From Pseudogracilibacillus sp037892545 (lineage in GTDB: Bacteria; Bacillota; Bacilli; Bacillales; Amphibacillaceae): 64,000 nt of DNA. Shown piece after piece: positions 6,896-16,219 of this stretch (position 1 is the first letter of the stretch; every line of letters starts with the position of its first letter). The stretch lies in the NCBI RefSeq assembly GCF_037892545.1, contig NZ_JBBKBG010000007.1, positions 1 through 64,000 on the forward strand, in the 5' to 3' direction. Both the position numbers and the translations under genes were made by a program. Below the pieces are notes generated by a model. The model was not told the DNA's origin. It ran no database searches and worked only from the letters and a program-made list of their open reading frames with translations.

Positions 6896-8911
6896 TTACT
6901 TATCTTTTTCGTCCTCTTCCGATTTCACGTCTGTGGACGTTGTGTCTTCTTGCGAGTCAGAAGCATTTGTATCCATCTGTTCTTCTGATTCTTCGAGCTT
7001 TTTCGCTACTTTTTCTTTCGTCTCTTCGTACGTTTCAAGTTTTACGTCTTCTTCTTCTACTTCAGAAGTCGTATTTTCCGCAGGCATTTCACCTGTATCA
7101 AATAAAGACTTAATTTCGTTTGCATTTAATGTTTCTACTTCTAATAATTTTTCAGCAATTAACTCTAGTTGTTCACGGTGCTCTGTTAAAATATCTTTCG
7201 CTCGTTCATAACAACTATTAATGAAACTCTGTGTTTCTATATCTATTTCATGTGCAATTGCTTCACTATAGTTTTTCTCAGATGATAAATCTCTTCCTAA
7301 GAACGGATCTTTTCCACCATCCGCAAATTGAGTAGGTCCGATTTTTTCACTCATTCCATACTCTGTGATCATTTGTTTTGCAATCGCTGTTGCACGTTGG
7401 AAGTCATTTGACGCACCAGTACTTACGTGATCACGTCCAAATATGATTTCCTCTGCGACTCGACCTCCAAGTAATCCTGTAATACGATCGAATAACTCTG
7501 GACGAGTTGCTAAGAAGCGATCTTCTTTTGGTAACATAACTGCATATCCACCAGCTTGCCCACGCGGAACAATGGTTACTTTATGAACGGTGTCTGCATC
7601 ATCTAACACCATACCAATAATTGTATGCCCACTTTCGTGGTATGCAACGATTTGTCTTTCTTTTTCTGAAATGACACGGCTCTTTTTCGCTGGTCCAGCG
7701 ATGACACGGTCAATAGCTTCATCTACTTCTTTCATTGTAATGACTTTTTTATCATGACGTGCAGCAACTAATGCCGCTTCGTTTAATACGTTCTCTAAGT
7801 CTGCCCCAGCAAACCCTGGTGTACGAGCTGCGATCGTCTTTAAATCTACATCTTCAGCTAAAGGTTTATTACGTGCGTGTACCTTTAATACAGCTACACG
7901 GCCTTTTAAGTCTGGTCTATTTACAGGAATCTGTCTATCAAAACGACCTGGACGTAGTAATGCAGGGTCTAAAATGTCTGGACGGTTCGTTGCAGCAATC
8001 ATAATGATTCCTTCATTTCCTTCAAATCCATCCATCTCTACTAATAACTGGTTTAATGTCTGTTCACGTTCATCGTGACCACCACCAAGACCAGCACCAC
8101 GTTGTCTACCTACTGCATCAATCTCATCAATGAAAATGATACAAGGTGCATTCTTTTTCGCATTTTCGAATAAGTCTCTTACACGGGAAGCCCCAACTCC
8201 GACAAACATTTCAACGAAATCTGAACCACTAATAGAAAAGAATGGCGTTCCAGCTTCTCCCGCAACCGCACGAGCAAGTAATGTTTTACCTGTACCTGGA
8301 GGTCCGACTAATAGTACCCCTTTAGGAATTCGTGCTCCTAATTCAGAGAATTTACGTGGATCTTTTAAGAACTCTACTACTTCTATAAGCTCTTGCTTCT
8401 CTTCATCTGCTCCTGCTACGTCTGTGAAGCGTACTTTCGTTTGTTCTTCTGTATATAGTTTCGCTTTACTTTTACCAAAGTTCATTACACGGCCACCGCC
8501 GCCTCCACCTTGAGCTCGCGTAAAAATAAAGAAGAAAATTAATCCAATTAATAAAAATGGTAACATCATCGTCAGAAAACTAACGAACGCACTCGGCTGT
8601 TCTTCCTGTTCAATCTTCAGCACACTTTTCTCATTCGCTGTTTCTGTAATATTAGCGATAATATCGTTATTATCTGGTACTTGTACGACGAATGGTTTAT
8701 CGTCTTTCTTTAATTCACCAGTAATTCTAATAATTTTATTCTTTGGCTGCATCGTCATTTCCGCAATCTTATCATCTTCTAAAGCACTTATGAATTCTTT
8801 TACATTCATTTCTTCTGACGGTTCATTTTGTCCTTTAAAAAGACTGATCACTCCGATTAACACGACGAATATTAATGCATATGTTAGTACATTCCGAAAA
8901 ATTCGGTCCAT
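6896..8911 (-). CDS. ftsH: ATP-dependent zinc metalloprotease FtsH
   Basis: Membrane-anchored AAA+ protease that degrades membrane and regulatory proteins. The 671-aa protein has two transmembrane segments (about residues 9-25 and 110-130) flanking an extracytoplasmic domain and a glycine-rich linker. The AAA domain shows Walker A GPPGTGKT near 203 and Walker B IIFIDEIDA, and the peptidase domain has the HESGH zinc motif. The C-terminal 60 residues are a low-complexity Glu/Lys/Thr/Ser tail. A very G-rich Shine-Dalgarno precedes the ATG. It follows tilS-hpt as in other Bacilli. Confidence 0.97.
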   Translation of the reverse strand: MDRIFRNVLTYALIFVVLIGVISLFKGQNEPSEEMNVKEFISALEDDKIAEMTMQPKNKIIRITGELKKDDKPFVVQVPDNNDIIANITETANEKSVLKIEQEEQPSAFVSFLTMMLPFLLIGLIFFFIFTRAQGGGGGGRVMNFGKSKAKLYTEEQTKVRFTDVAGADEEKQELIEVVEFLKDPRKFSELGARIPKGVLLVGPPGTGKTLLARAVAGEAGTPFFSISGSDFVEMFVGVGASRVRDLFENAKKNAPCIIFIDEIDAVGRQRGAGLGGGHDEREQTLNQLLVEMDGFEGNEGIIMIAATNRPDILDPALLRPGRFDRQIPVNRPDLKGRVAVLKVHARNKPLAEDVDLKTIAARTPGFAGADLENVLNEAALVAARHDKKVITMKEVDEAIDRVIAGPAKKSRVISEKERQIVAYHESGHTIIGMVLDDADTVHKVTIVPRGQAGGYAVMLPKEDRFLATRPELFDRITGLLGGRVAEEIIFGRDHVSTGASNDFQRATAIAKQMITEYGMSEKIGPTQFADGGKDPFLGRDLSSEKNYSEAIAHEIDIETQSFINSCYERAKDILTEHREQLELIAEKLLEVETLNANEIKSLFDTGEMPAENTTSEVEEEDVKLETYEETKEKVAKKLEESEEQMDTNASDSQEDTTSTDVKSEEDEKDK

Positions 8912-9037
8912 TTACAAACCTCCCCCCCTCAACGGGAAAACTCCATAACATAGTATCATATTAAATTTATCCAATACAACTAAATGCTCTTTATTTTACT
9001 TATTTTCAAGAAAAGAAAATAAAAATTTGTTCACATT

Positions 9038-9589
9038 TTATTTTTCAATCTCATCTTGATATATTTCAGGCTTTAATATACCGATATACGGTAAATTACG
9101 ATATCGCTCATTATAATCTAAACCATACCCAACAACGAACTCATCTGGTACTTCAAAACCAACCATATCAGCTTTAATTTTTGCCGTTCTTCCAGAAGGT
9201 TTGTCTAATAATGTCACAATTTTTACTGATTTAGCTTTTCGATATTTAAATAGGTCGACTAAGTAACTTAACGTTAATCCACTATCAATAATATCTTCTA
9301 CAACGAGTACATCTCTTCCTTCTACCTTCGCATCTAAATCTTTGACAATTTTTACTTCTCCAGATGAACGCATACCACTTCCATAGCTCGATACGTCCAT
9401 AAAATCCATTTCGACATGTGTATCGATATGACGTATAAGATCAGCCATAAATGGGGTTGCTCCTTTTAACACACCGATTACAAGCGGAAATTTCTCTTTG
9501 TATTCTTTTGTTAAGCTTTCCCCTAATTCTTCACATTTCGCTTTTATATCTTCTTCCGTTATTAATACTTCTAATATTTCATCACGCAT
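9038..9589 (-). CDS. hpt: Hypoxanthine-guanine phosphoribosyltransferase
   Basis: Salvages hypoxanthine and guanine with PRPP. The PRPP-binding loop DVLVVEDIIDSGLTL and the substrate-binding VGYGLDYNERYRNLPYIG segment are present. The start is set at the ATG at 9589 (MRDEILEVLI), preceded by GAGGAGG with a 6-nt gap. Upstream in-frame Met codons lie inside tilS. The ATG overlaps the tilS stop by 8 bp, so the pair is probably translationally coupled, as in B. subtilis. Confidence 0.95.
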   Translation of the reverse strand: MRDEILEVLITEEDIKAKCEELGESLTKEYKEKFPLVIGVLKGATPFMADLIRHIDTHVEMDFMDVSSYGSGMRSSGEVKIVKDLDAKVEGRDVLVVEDIIDSGLTLSYLVDLFKYRKAKSVKIVTLLDKPSGRTAKIKADMVGFEVPDEFVVGYGLDYNERYRNLPYIGILKPEIYQDEIEK

Positions 9590-11009
9590 AATTGTCCTCC
9601 TCATTTCCTTTTCCATGCTGCTCATAGGTGAGCATGATACATAGGCCTTGTTTCTTTTTGTTTATTTTTTCATTTTTTCTAATGCCAATTAACCATAAAA
9701 TCTCACCAGTATGATCTGTTACAATGAATTTGTCATCGCGTAAATGACGTGGCACTTTTTCGTCCATAAAAATATCTTTTATCTTTTTTGTACCGTCTAG
9801 TCCATTATACGTCATTCTATCTCCATCACGTCTCGTTCGAATATGTAGTGGGAAGACAATCTCGTCTTTCCTACAAAGGTATGTAAACTTACTACGAGGT
9901 ATAGCATCTATATGATCTATATAGGCTAAGCTTACACGAGCACCATTCGGTAAGGTGCATATTTGTTCTTTATCTTCCAGTAACCATTCTTGTTGTGCCT
10001 TTTCTACTGCACATTCCTTGTATACATATACTGTACGATACGCTTTTTCAACGTATACATTTTCAGGAAACTGTATACGTTTATTTGGAATATCAGATTG
10101 TAATAATTCCATAAATAGACCTTCATGTACATGGGATAAATTTTGTGACGGTTGTTTATATAGATAGTCTAATGTTAGTCGATAACAACGCCTTTGTAAA
10201 GAGACGGGGTATGACATAAATAGGTCGAGTTGGATGGCAATTTCTGCTTTTTCCTCTCGGATTGTACACACATCACGGAACATCTTTTTTGCTTCTGCTT
10301 GTAAAAAACGTTCATCATCTTGAACACTTTCCGTATAACGTTGTACCGTCCGATGTAATTGATCATACCGTTCTTTCAACGGAGGAACGATTGTTTTTCT
10401 TATGTAATTTCGTTCATAAGAAGGATCAAAATTCGATAAATCAATTTGGGCATGAATGTCTTCATTTTTACAATATTGTTCAATCATTGTTTTAGTGACA
10501 CATAATAACGGGCGAATAATATGCCCTTCATGAAAAGGACGTTTCACTGGAATGCCTAGCATACCATTTAAAGTGGTTGCACGTGTTAAGCTCATTAACA
10601 TCGTTTCAATTTGGTCATCTCCATGATGGCCCATCGCGACAGATGATGCACGATACTTTTCCATCATTCGGTGTAATGCTTCATAGCGTAATGTACGGGC
10701 AGCGACTTGTGTACTTAATTTATTTTGTGCCGCATAAGAACGTACATCGATACGCACCGATTCATGGGTGACTCTCCAATCGTTACAAACAGATGCAACA
10801 TATGCTACATCTTCTTCTGACGCTTTTCCACGTAATTGATGATCTACTGTCACAGCAATAAGGGTTAAAGCTAATTCTTCTCGCATTTGGCATAATAGAT
10901 GTAATAATGCCATAGAATCAGGCCCACCCGATGTTGCTACAATAATCGTTTCATTTTCGTTTACCATATGATGTTGTTTCATAAAATTACGTACCATTTG
11001 CTTCATCAT
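9582..11009 (-). CDS. tilS: tRNA(Ile)-lysidine synthase
   Basis: Converts C34 of tRNA-Ile(CAU) to lysidine so that it decodes AUA. The PP-loop ATP-binding motif ATSGGPDS is near residue 25, followed by the N-type ATPase core (VDHQLRG, MGHHGDDQIETMLM). The TilS C-terminal domain follows, with IRTRRDGDR and KIKDIFMDEKVP. The start is placed at the ATG at 11009 by alignment with the family from memory. The Shine-Dalgarno there is weak, and the neighbouring ATG (11006) is also possible. Confidence 0.92.
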   Translation of the reverse strand: MMKQMVRNFMKQHHMVNENETIIVATSGGPDSMALLHLLCQMREELALTLIAVTVDHQLRGKASEEDVAYVASVCNDWRVTHESVRIDVRSYAAQNKLSTQVAARTLRYEALHRMMEKYRASSVAMGHHGDDQIETMLMSLTRATTLNGMLGIPVKRPFHEGHIIRPLLCVTKTMIEQYCKNEDIHAQIDLSNFDPSYERNYIRKTIVPPLKERYDQLHRTVQRYTESVQDDERFLQAEAKKMFRDVCTIREEKAEIAIQLDLFMSYPVSLQRRCYRLTLDYLYKQPSQNLSHVHEGLFMELLQSDIPNKRIQFPENVYVEKAYRTVYVYKECAVEKAQQEWLLEDKEQICTLPNGARVSLAYIDHIDAIPRSKFTYLCRKDEIVFPLHIRTRRDGDRMTYNGLDGTKKIKDIFMDEKVPRHLRDDKFIVTDHTGEILWLIGIRKNEKINKKKQGLCIMLTYEQHGKGNEEDNYA

Positions 11010-11133
11010 AAATCCAATCTCATCCTTTTCTTTATTATAACGATGATTGATCCTAAATGTCATTTAATAGGACGTTATTTTTGAAAAAAGGTATGATTCT
11101 CGACATATTTCCGTTGCACATACCAAATTGGTG

Positions 11134-11190
11134 AAAAAAAAACGAATAAAGTAGGTATGATATGTTATCCATTCCTCCCTTTATTCGTTT
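11134..11190 (-). terminator. spoIIE terminator
   Basis: 12-bp perfect stem AAACGAATAAAG / CTTTATTCGTTT (11140-11151 with 11179-11190) with a 27-nt loop and a minus-strand T run (11140-11134), 10 bp past the spoIIE stop. Confidence 0.75.
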
Positions 11191-11199
11191 ACAAACCTT

Positions 11200-13614
11200 T
11201 TAGGATGTAGCGATTTGTTCCATCACCGGTATTGGTTTCCATTTTGGGCGATATTTATCGATTTTAAAAACGACGACCGTCATATCATCTCTTATCGTTC
11301 CCCCGTTATCACGAACCACATCTTCTAAAAGTAAATCTGCGATATGTTGGGGATCATCAGTTTCGATTTGTGCAATTTTTTGTTGTAATTGTTTTTCATC
11401 ATGTGCCACATGTACAATCCCATCATACAGTCCATCACTCATCATAATAACGATATCTCCCTGTTTTAATGTTTGTTGAATCATATCTACTTCTACTTGT
11501 TGGATAATCCCTATCGGCAAACTACTTCCGTCAACTTGGATAACCTCCTTACCACGTTTTAAAAAACTAGGGACAGAACCAATTTTTACAAATCTTAATG
11601 ATGCATTTTGTAAATTCACAATTGCTAAATCTAATGTTGCAAAAATTTCATCCGAAGTTCGCAACGCTAAGATTGAGTTAATCGATTCAATTGCGACGCT
11701 TTCTGATATACCTGTTTGCAATAACTGTTTTAATAAACGTAATGTTTCACTACTTTCCTCCCGTGCACGTAGTCCATTCCCCATGCCATCACTAATGGCC
11801 AAAGCATATTTACCCTTTCCTACCTCTGTTAATAGATGGCAATCACCAGAAATGAGTCCACCGCCTTTTGCTGCTGTTGCAACACCTGTTTCAATCGTAT
11901 ATTGCTTTGCCGAACGAAAGGTTAAAAAGCTAACCCCATTTGGAAAAGGAGATATTTCTTCTTTTTCTACGACAATCGTTTCATTTAACACATGAGACAA
12001 TAGGGGAGCAATGACTTTCGCACCTTCACCATGATAATCGTGAAAAATAAGGGCTAATTCCATATCGATATTCCCTTTTTCTAATTGGTAAATATCAATT
12101 TTCTCTAATGAAATATGCATTTGTTGCAGAGCTCGTACAATTTCGATTTCCTTTTGCTCATGTCGATGGCGCTCTTTCACAATTTCTTTTGCAAAATTAT
12201 CCATCATTTGGGACACACCTTGTAGTTGATCTGCGACGATCTTTTTACTTTCTGCGACTTGTTCTTTTAATTGCTTATTTAAAGATAATAATGATATTTC
12301 GTTTTTCATCACTTCAATGACTTCTGTTGATTTTACACAATGCCTATCAAATTTTGCCCGCTGCATATCGTGTATATTTCCACCGTGCAATAGGACGTCC
12401 TTCATGTTTTCCATTAATACGTACGTATCTTCAAATTCCCGTACCCAACAACGTTGCTTCATAAAACAATTTTGACAAGTCTTTTCCGTAACGAAACTTA
12501 AAAAATAATCTGTTTCATTTAGGGATGCTGGTTGCTGCTCTTTCATACTTGAGGATAAAAAACTTTCCGATAACGCTTCAAACACATCAGAATATTGTTC
12601 TACTCGCTTCGCTGTCACGTCGCGCATTTTTTGCAGATGTTTTCTTTCTTCATACGTATAAGCTGCTGTACCCGGAATATATTTGGATAAAGTATAGAGT
12701 AATTGTTTTGGCATCATATAAAATAGACAAACTGCGACAATAGATGCCATCATATTTGACCCAATTGCCCCTATTTCTCCATACGCACTTACGAGTAAGG
12801 TGCCAATTAAAAGTCCTGAACTTGTTCCAAATTTCTTCCCTTCATACAATAACCCACCTAACAAACCTGCAAATGCGAGTAAACTCATTTCATATAAATT
12901 AGTTATATTAGATAAGGCCAATATTAATCCTGTTACCACCCCAACTGTAGCACCAATCGCCGCCCCTCCCACACAGGCGATGACTAACACAATCCATCTA
13001 GCAAAAACAGAGGCTAAAGATACGTCGTATATATTCCAACCAATAAAACCAGTTAAAACAGAAGCTAGTAATATAATAATGGAAATAACTTCTTCATTTT
13101 TCAATGTCACTGTATATGATTTAAAAGAGAATAAAGCCATACTTTGTGTAAAAATCATCCATAATATAAGTGCCAAACATGCTTCTACGATAAAACTTAC
13201 CCCATGATAAATCGTCAATTTCATTTGTACCGTATGTATTAGGAATCTCGTTGTAACCATTGCAATAAATAAACAGGTCATGACCCACTTTGTTTGCCGT
13301 TGTTGTGGAAGAAGCTTCATTAAAAAAACGAACAAGCTAAGGGATAGAACGATAAATATTGCTTGTTCTATAGAATACGTACATGCACCAAGGATCATCC
13401 AAAACGATAGGATCGATAATCGTTTCTGACCATATACCATGCATGCAGCAAAAAATGGTAGAGCAAAAGGGGATAATTCAAATAAAATGACTGCTCGTCC
13501 CAATAATAATGCAGTAGCCCATAGAAAAATATTTTTCTCCATTAAAAATGTATAGAACATCATGTAGAGGTTTCTATCTTTTAACGCCATATTGGATTGT
13601 ACTGTTTCACTCAC
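11200..13614 (-). CDS. spoIIE: Stage II sporulation protein E, PP2C phosphatase
   Basis: Sporulation membrane phosphatase that dephosphorylates SpoIIAA-P to release sigma-F in the forespore and works at the polar septum with FtsZ. The 804-aa protein has about ten transmembrane segments in the first ~320 residues, a central region with a CX2C-type cysteine cluster (near 385-392) and a C-terminal PP2C domain with AISDGMGNGLRA and MSDGLYDG. The GTG start at 13614 has GGAGGAGG 6 nt upstream. In B. subtilis yabS-yabT lie between this gene and tilS; they are absent. Confidence 0.95.
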   Translation of the reverse strand: MSETVQSNMALKDRNLYMMFYTFLMEKNIFLWATALLLGRAVILFELSPFALPFFAACMVYGQKRLSILSFWMILGACTYSIEQAIFIVLSLSLFVFLMKLLPQQRQTKWVMTCLFIAMVTTRFLIHTVQMKLTIYHGVSFIVEACLALILWMIFTQSMALFSFKSYTVTLKNEEVISIIILLASVLTGFIGWNIYDVSLASVFARWIVLVIACVGGAAIGATVGVVTGLILALSNITNLYEMSLLAFAGLLGGLLYEGKKFGTSSGLLIGTLLVSAYGEIGAIGSNMMASIVAVCLFYMMPKQLLYTLSKYIPGTAAYTYEERKHLQKMRDVTAKRVEQYSDVFEALSESFLSSSMKEQQPASLNETDYFLSFVTEKTCQNCFMKQRCWVREFEDTYVLMENMKDVLLHGGNIHDMQRAKFDRHCVKSTEVIEVMKNEISLLSLNKQLKEQVAESKKIVADQLQGVSQMMDNFAKEIVKERHRHEQKEIEIVRALQQMHISLEKIDIYQLEKGNIDMELALIFHDYHGEGAKVIAPLLSHVLNETIVVEKEEISPFPNGVSFLTFRSAKQYTIETGVATAAKGGGLISGDCHLLTEVGKGKYALAISDGMGNGLRAREESSETLRLLKQLLQTGISESVAIESINSILALRTSDEIFATLDLAIVNLQNASLRFVKIGSVPSFLKRGKEVIQVDGSSLPIGIIQQVEVDMIQQTLKQGDIVIMMSDGLYDGIVHVAHDEKQLQQKIAQIETDDPQHIADLLLEDVVRDNGGTIRDDMTVVVFKIDKYRPKWKPIPVMEQIATS

Positions 13615-13643
13615 AATATTCCTCCTCCTATCATAGTACGTTC

Positions 13644-13676
13644 ATTACACCACATATATGTCGTTTATTTTGTCAA
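13644..13676 (-). promoter_or_regulatory. Probable Spo0A-dependent spoIIE promoter, 21-bp spacer
   Basis: The minus strand has TTGACA (13671-13676) and TGTAAT (13644-13649) separated by 21 bp, the unusual spacing known for the Spo0A-activated sigma-A promoters of spoIIE and spoIIG. TGTCAAA on the plus strand over the -35 differs from the 0A box TGTCGAA by one base. A second one-mismatch box, CGTCGAA on the minus strand, lies at 13703-13709. Confidence 0.5.
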
Positions 13677-13782
13677 AATAGAGAAAGGGAAAGGAAGAAC
13701 TTTTCGACGGATTATACGAACATGTACATATATAAGCAAAACTTCTACAAAACTACTCTATTTTTTGGAATAAGGACATTTG

Positions 13783-13811
13783 TTGACTTCATTTTAAAAG
13801 TGTTGTATTAT
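13783..13811 (+). promoter_or_regulatory. sigma-A promoter of tRNA-Met
   Basis: TTGACT (13783-13788), 17-bp spacer, TATTAT (13806-13811), 35 bp upstream of the tRNA 5' end on the plus strand. Confidence 0.75.
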
Positions 13812-13846
13812 ATTTCATGTTGGTTGAAAAACTACTAGGCTTATAT

Positions 13847-13920
13847 GGCGGTGTAGCTCAGCTGGCGAGAGCGTTCGGTTCATACCCGAAAGGTCGTGGG
13901 TTCGACTCCCTCCGCCGCTA
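13847..13920 (+). tRNA. tRNA-Met (anticodon CAU), elongator type
   Basis: The sequence folds as a complete cloverleaf: acceptor GGCGGTG with CGCCGCT (two G-U pairs) and discriminator A; D arm GCTC/GAGC; anticodon stem TTCGG/CCGAA with loop TTCATAC; T loop TTCGACT, with one T-T mismatch in the T stem. The paired position 1-72 argues against initiator tRNA. The body resembles elongator Met rather than the lysidine-modified Ile(CAU) tRNA. CCA is not encoded. A tRNA-Met gene occupies the same yabR-spoIIE gap in B. subtilis. Confidence 0.95.
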
Positions 13921-13927
13921 TCGATGA

Positions 13928-13979
13928 AAAACGGTCATGTTTATCTTATTCTGATAAACATGACCGTTTTAGTTTTATT
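13928..13979 (+). terminator. tRNA-Met terminator
   Basis: Perfect 18-bp stem (13928-13945 with 13953-13970) with a 7-nt loop and T-rich tail TTTTAGTTTTATT, 7 bp past the tRNA. The A-rich 5' flank would let it work in both directions. The stretch from 13980 to 14089 holds nothing I recognise. Confidence 0.85.
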
Positions 13980-14089
13980 ATGACGCTTTGTCCAATAGGG
14001 TTGTCGCCGACACTTCTAAGCTATTTTGCACGCTGTTTTGTTCGCAACTCTTTTGATGATTGGGATCAAGCTTTTCCGCCCTTTATATA

Positions 14090-14122
14090 GAAAAAGACAA
14101 GTGTATAAAATACACTTGTCTT
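14090..14122 (-). terminator. yabR operon terminator
   Basis: Perfect 12-bp stem AGACAAGTGTAT / ATACACTTGTCT (14095-14106 with 14110-14121), 3-nt loop, then a minus-strand T run. It ends the yabM-yabN-rqcP-yabP-yabQ-divIC-yabR series. Confidence 0.85.
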
Positions 14123-14174
14123 GGATCGCCTTATATTCATTATAATAAGAGCATTATTACGTAAACAGCAATTG

Positions 14175-14558
14175 CTATCCTCTTTTAGCACCTCTTCCGC
14201 CACGTCGAGATTCAGTGTGCTTCTTTAATGATGCTAAACGGTCCTCTGAATCTTTTAAAAAACGATTCATTTTAGATTCGAAGTTTTCCGTTCTCTCTCG
14301 AGTTTGTTTTTGACGTACAGGTCTTTCTTTCGCCTTTTTAATAGATAATCCAATTTTACCATCATCTTCTACATTAATTACTTTTACTTGTACTTCGTCT
14401 CCGACAGTTAAATGTTCATTGATATCCTTTACGTAATTGTCAGCGACCTCACTAATATGAACAAGTCCTGTCTTACCTTTTTCTAATTCTACGAAAGCAC
14501 CAAAATTTGTAATTCCAGTTACTTTCCCTTGCAATTTGCTGCCTACTTCAATTGACAT
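14175..14558 (-). CDS. yabR: S1-domain RNA-binding protein, YabR / general stress protein 13 family
   Basis: Small basic RNA-binding protein of unknown exact role. An S1 domain fills residues 1-73 (VTGITNFGAFVELEKGKTGL, then HISEVADNYVKDI), followed by a charged linker and a short conserved C-terminal block ending RRGGRGAKRG. It is close to B. subtilis YabR in sequence and position, downstream of divIC. Confidence 0.92.
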   Translation of the reverse strand: MSIEVGSKLQGKVTGITNFGAFVELEKGKTGLVHISEVADNYVKDINEHLTVGDEVQVKVINVEDDGKIGLSIKKAKERPVRQKQTRERTENFESKMNRFLKDSEDRLASLKKHTESRRGGRGAKRG

Positions 14559-14632
14559 TAAAAAATGCTCCTCCTTGATAATTTTAAAAATGTTTCCATT
14601 TGTTCATAGTATACGAATTATCCAAAAATATG

Positions 14633-15016
14633 TCAATAAGAGAGACTATCGTCATCATCTAATTGAAAAATTAACTCTCCCTCTTTAGATAAAAAGTAAT
14701 TGGTTCTAGCAATTTCTAAAATATAATCATCATCTTTTAGTAGATTCACTTCTTCTACTAACTTTTCCTTTTCATGCTGTAATGTTTCCTTTTCTTCCAA
14801 GAGCTTTTCATGCTCATTTAACTTATCTGCATATGTAGCTCGCTGTGACATATGATACCAAAATAATGAGCCTGAAATAACGACCATCACAATAGCGGAA
14901 AGTATGAGTCTTTTCATTAATCGTCTCTTTTTACGTTGTTCCCGCTTCATTTGTTTTTCATATTGTTCTACGTAATTTGATTTAATTTTTGCGATTGAAC
15001 TACCTTGCCTTTGCAT
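14633..15016 (-). CDS. divIC: Septum formation initiator DivIC
   Basis: Bitopic division protein that works with FtsL and DivIB at the septum. The 127-aa product has a basic N-terminus, one transmembrane segment (about residues 37-55), then a leucine-zipper coiled coil (about 60-95) and the short extracytoplasmic tail (RTNYFLSKEGELIFQL) typical of DivIC. It sits between yabQ and yabR as in relatives. Confidence 0.95.
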   Translation of the reverse strand: MQRQGSSIAKIKSNYVEQYEKQMKREQRKKRRLMKRLILSAIVMVVISGSLFWYHMSQRATYADKLNEHEKLLEEKETLQHEKEKLVEEVNLLKDDDYILEIARTNYFLSKEGELIFQLDDDDSLSY

Positions 15017-15037
15017 GAGAGACTTCCCTCCTCTAAT

Positions 15038-15598
15038 TTACCGCTTCCATTTATCCATCAATTTAGTATATATTGTACTATAAAAGCGACATAAAATGGT
15101 AATTATATTACTATTTTTTCGTAAAATGAATCTCTTTAACCGTCGCAAACGTTGACCAAATAATTTAAACCATACTTTATACATGCATTTCTTCATAAAA
15201 TTATATACATAGAGCAAACACCTCATACAAAAGTACAGTATATAGGTAATTGGTTTCACGATCAACAGGTATAGAACACGCCAAACAAATCGAACCATGT
15301 GCATTATACATTGTAAACATTTCATATAAAAGGTTTGAATAAAAACGATATACGCACTATACCCAAGCAAAACTGCTAATAAAAAGTAAAACCGCAATAT
15401 ACCGTTATTCATTTTATATAAAATGTAATAAACGATTGCGGTTTGACAAAGCCAGTACAATACGAACAAAAGACGATAAAGAAGTGCGTTTCGTAATAGT
15501 GGCATGATCGTGTGGCGTAAAGTGTCTGTCGATATTCCGATATAGACACCCGTACAAATCATCACACTTAAAAAGACCCACTCTTGGTGGACGGTCAT
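15038..15598 (-). CDS. yabQ: Spore cortex biosynthesis protein YabQ
   Basis: Sporulation membrane protein needed for cortex formation. The 186-aa product has four to five hydrophobic segments in the first ~125 residues and a basic C-terminal tail. Sequence is poorly conserved in this family, so the call rests mainly on the DTLRH segment near the N-terminus, topology and position between yabP and divIC. Its start overlaps the yabP stop by 4 bp. Confidence 0.88.
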   Translation of the reverse strand: MTVHQEWVFLSVMICTGVYIGISTDTLRHTIMPLLRNALLYRLLFVLYWLCQTAIVYYILYKMNNGILRFYFLLAVLLGYSAYIVFIQTFYMKCLQCIMHMVRFVWRVLYLLIVKPITYILYFCMRCLLYVYNFMKKCMYKVWFKLFGQRLRRLKRFILRKNSNIITILCRFYSTIYTKLMDKWKR

Positions 15599-15903
15599 TT
15601 AAAGAGCTTGCTAAATAAACTTTTAGCTGACTCCGGTTGTGTATCATCCATATACGAAAAGTCATCGATCTTTCCGTGAATGATGACAAGTCCTTCTTGT
15701 ACATTTAATGTTTTTAATTGAAGCTTTTCTCCACGCACAATCACGTATCCCATCACCGTTTGTAATAAAAATTCCTCTTGGTCAAAACTATCGATTTCCT
15801 TTACACCGGTTACTTCAATTTCTTTGCGGTTTTTAATTTTTATGTCGTGTGTTCCTGTCGTTATTTCTTTTTCAACTTTTAATGTATCTTTCATTCCTCT
15901 CAC
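15595..15903 (-). CDS. yabP: Sporulation protein YabP
   Basis: Member of the YabP/YqfC family, made in the mother cell and required for spore cortex assembly together with YabQ. The 102-aa protein matches the family pattern: KNRKEIEVTGVKEIDSFDQE, then QTVMGYVIVRGEKLQLKTLNVQEG in two pieces, then HGKIDDFSY. It overlaps yabQ by 4 bp. Confidence 0.92.
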   Translation of the reverse strand: MRGMKDTLKVEKEITTGTHDIKIKNRKEIEVTGVKEIDSFDQEEFLLQTVMGYVIVRGEKLQLKTLNVQEGLVIIHGKIDDFSYMDDTQPESAKSLFSKLFK

Positions 15904-15947
15904 CCCTTATTCATAACGTATGTGTAAAGGGACAAGTTTAGAACGAA

Positions 15948-16214
15948 TTATTCTGCAGATGTCACTTTCTCTTCACGAACAACTTCATACAATGTCGTTG
16001 CCTCGTCTTTTTTCACATGTTCTTTTACATGTAACACTTTTACTGTTAATGTTGTTTGTCCAAAGTATATTGTAATCAAATCCCCCACATCGATAATGAC
16101 AGAAGGTTTTGCTACTTGGTCATTTACTTTAATTCTTCCTTGTTCGGCAATTTCCTTTGCTAATGGGCGACGTTTTATGATTCGTGATACTTTTAAAAAT
16201 TTGTCTAAACGCAT
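15948..16214 (-). CDS. rqcP: S4-domain ribosome quality-control factor RqcP (YabO)
   Basis: Binds 50S subunits carrying peptidyl-tRNA and supports poly-alanine tailing by RqcH. The single S4 domain is recognisable (MRLDKFLKVSRIIKRR, then AEQGRIKVNDQVAKPS). The start at 16214 gives the family N-terminus and leaves GAGGA 9-10 nt upstream; in-frame ATGs at 16223 and 16220 lie too close to that sequence. Confidence 0.93.
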   Translation of the reverse strand: MRLDKFLKVSRIIKRRPLAKEIAEQGRIKVNDQVAKPSVIIDVGDLITIYFGQTTLTVKVLHVKEHVKKDEATTLYEVVREEKVTSAE

Positions 16215-16219
16215 ATTCA

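Noticed and set aside
13896..14090. 64-aa open frame after tRNA-Met
   Set aside because: It begins inside the tRNA and runs through a terminator stem.
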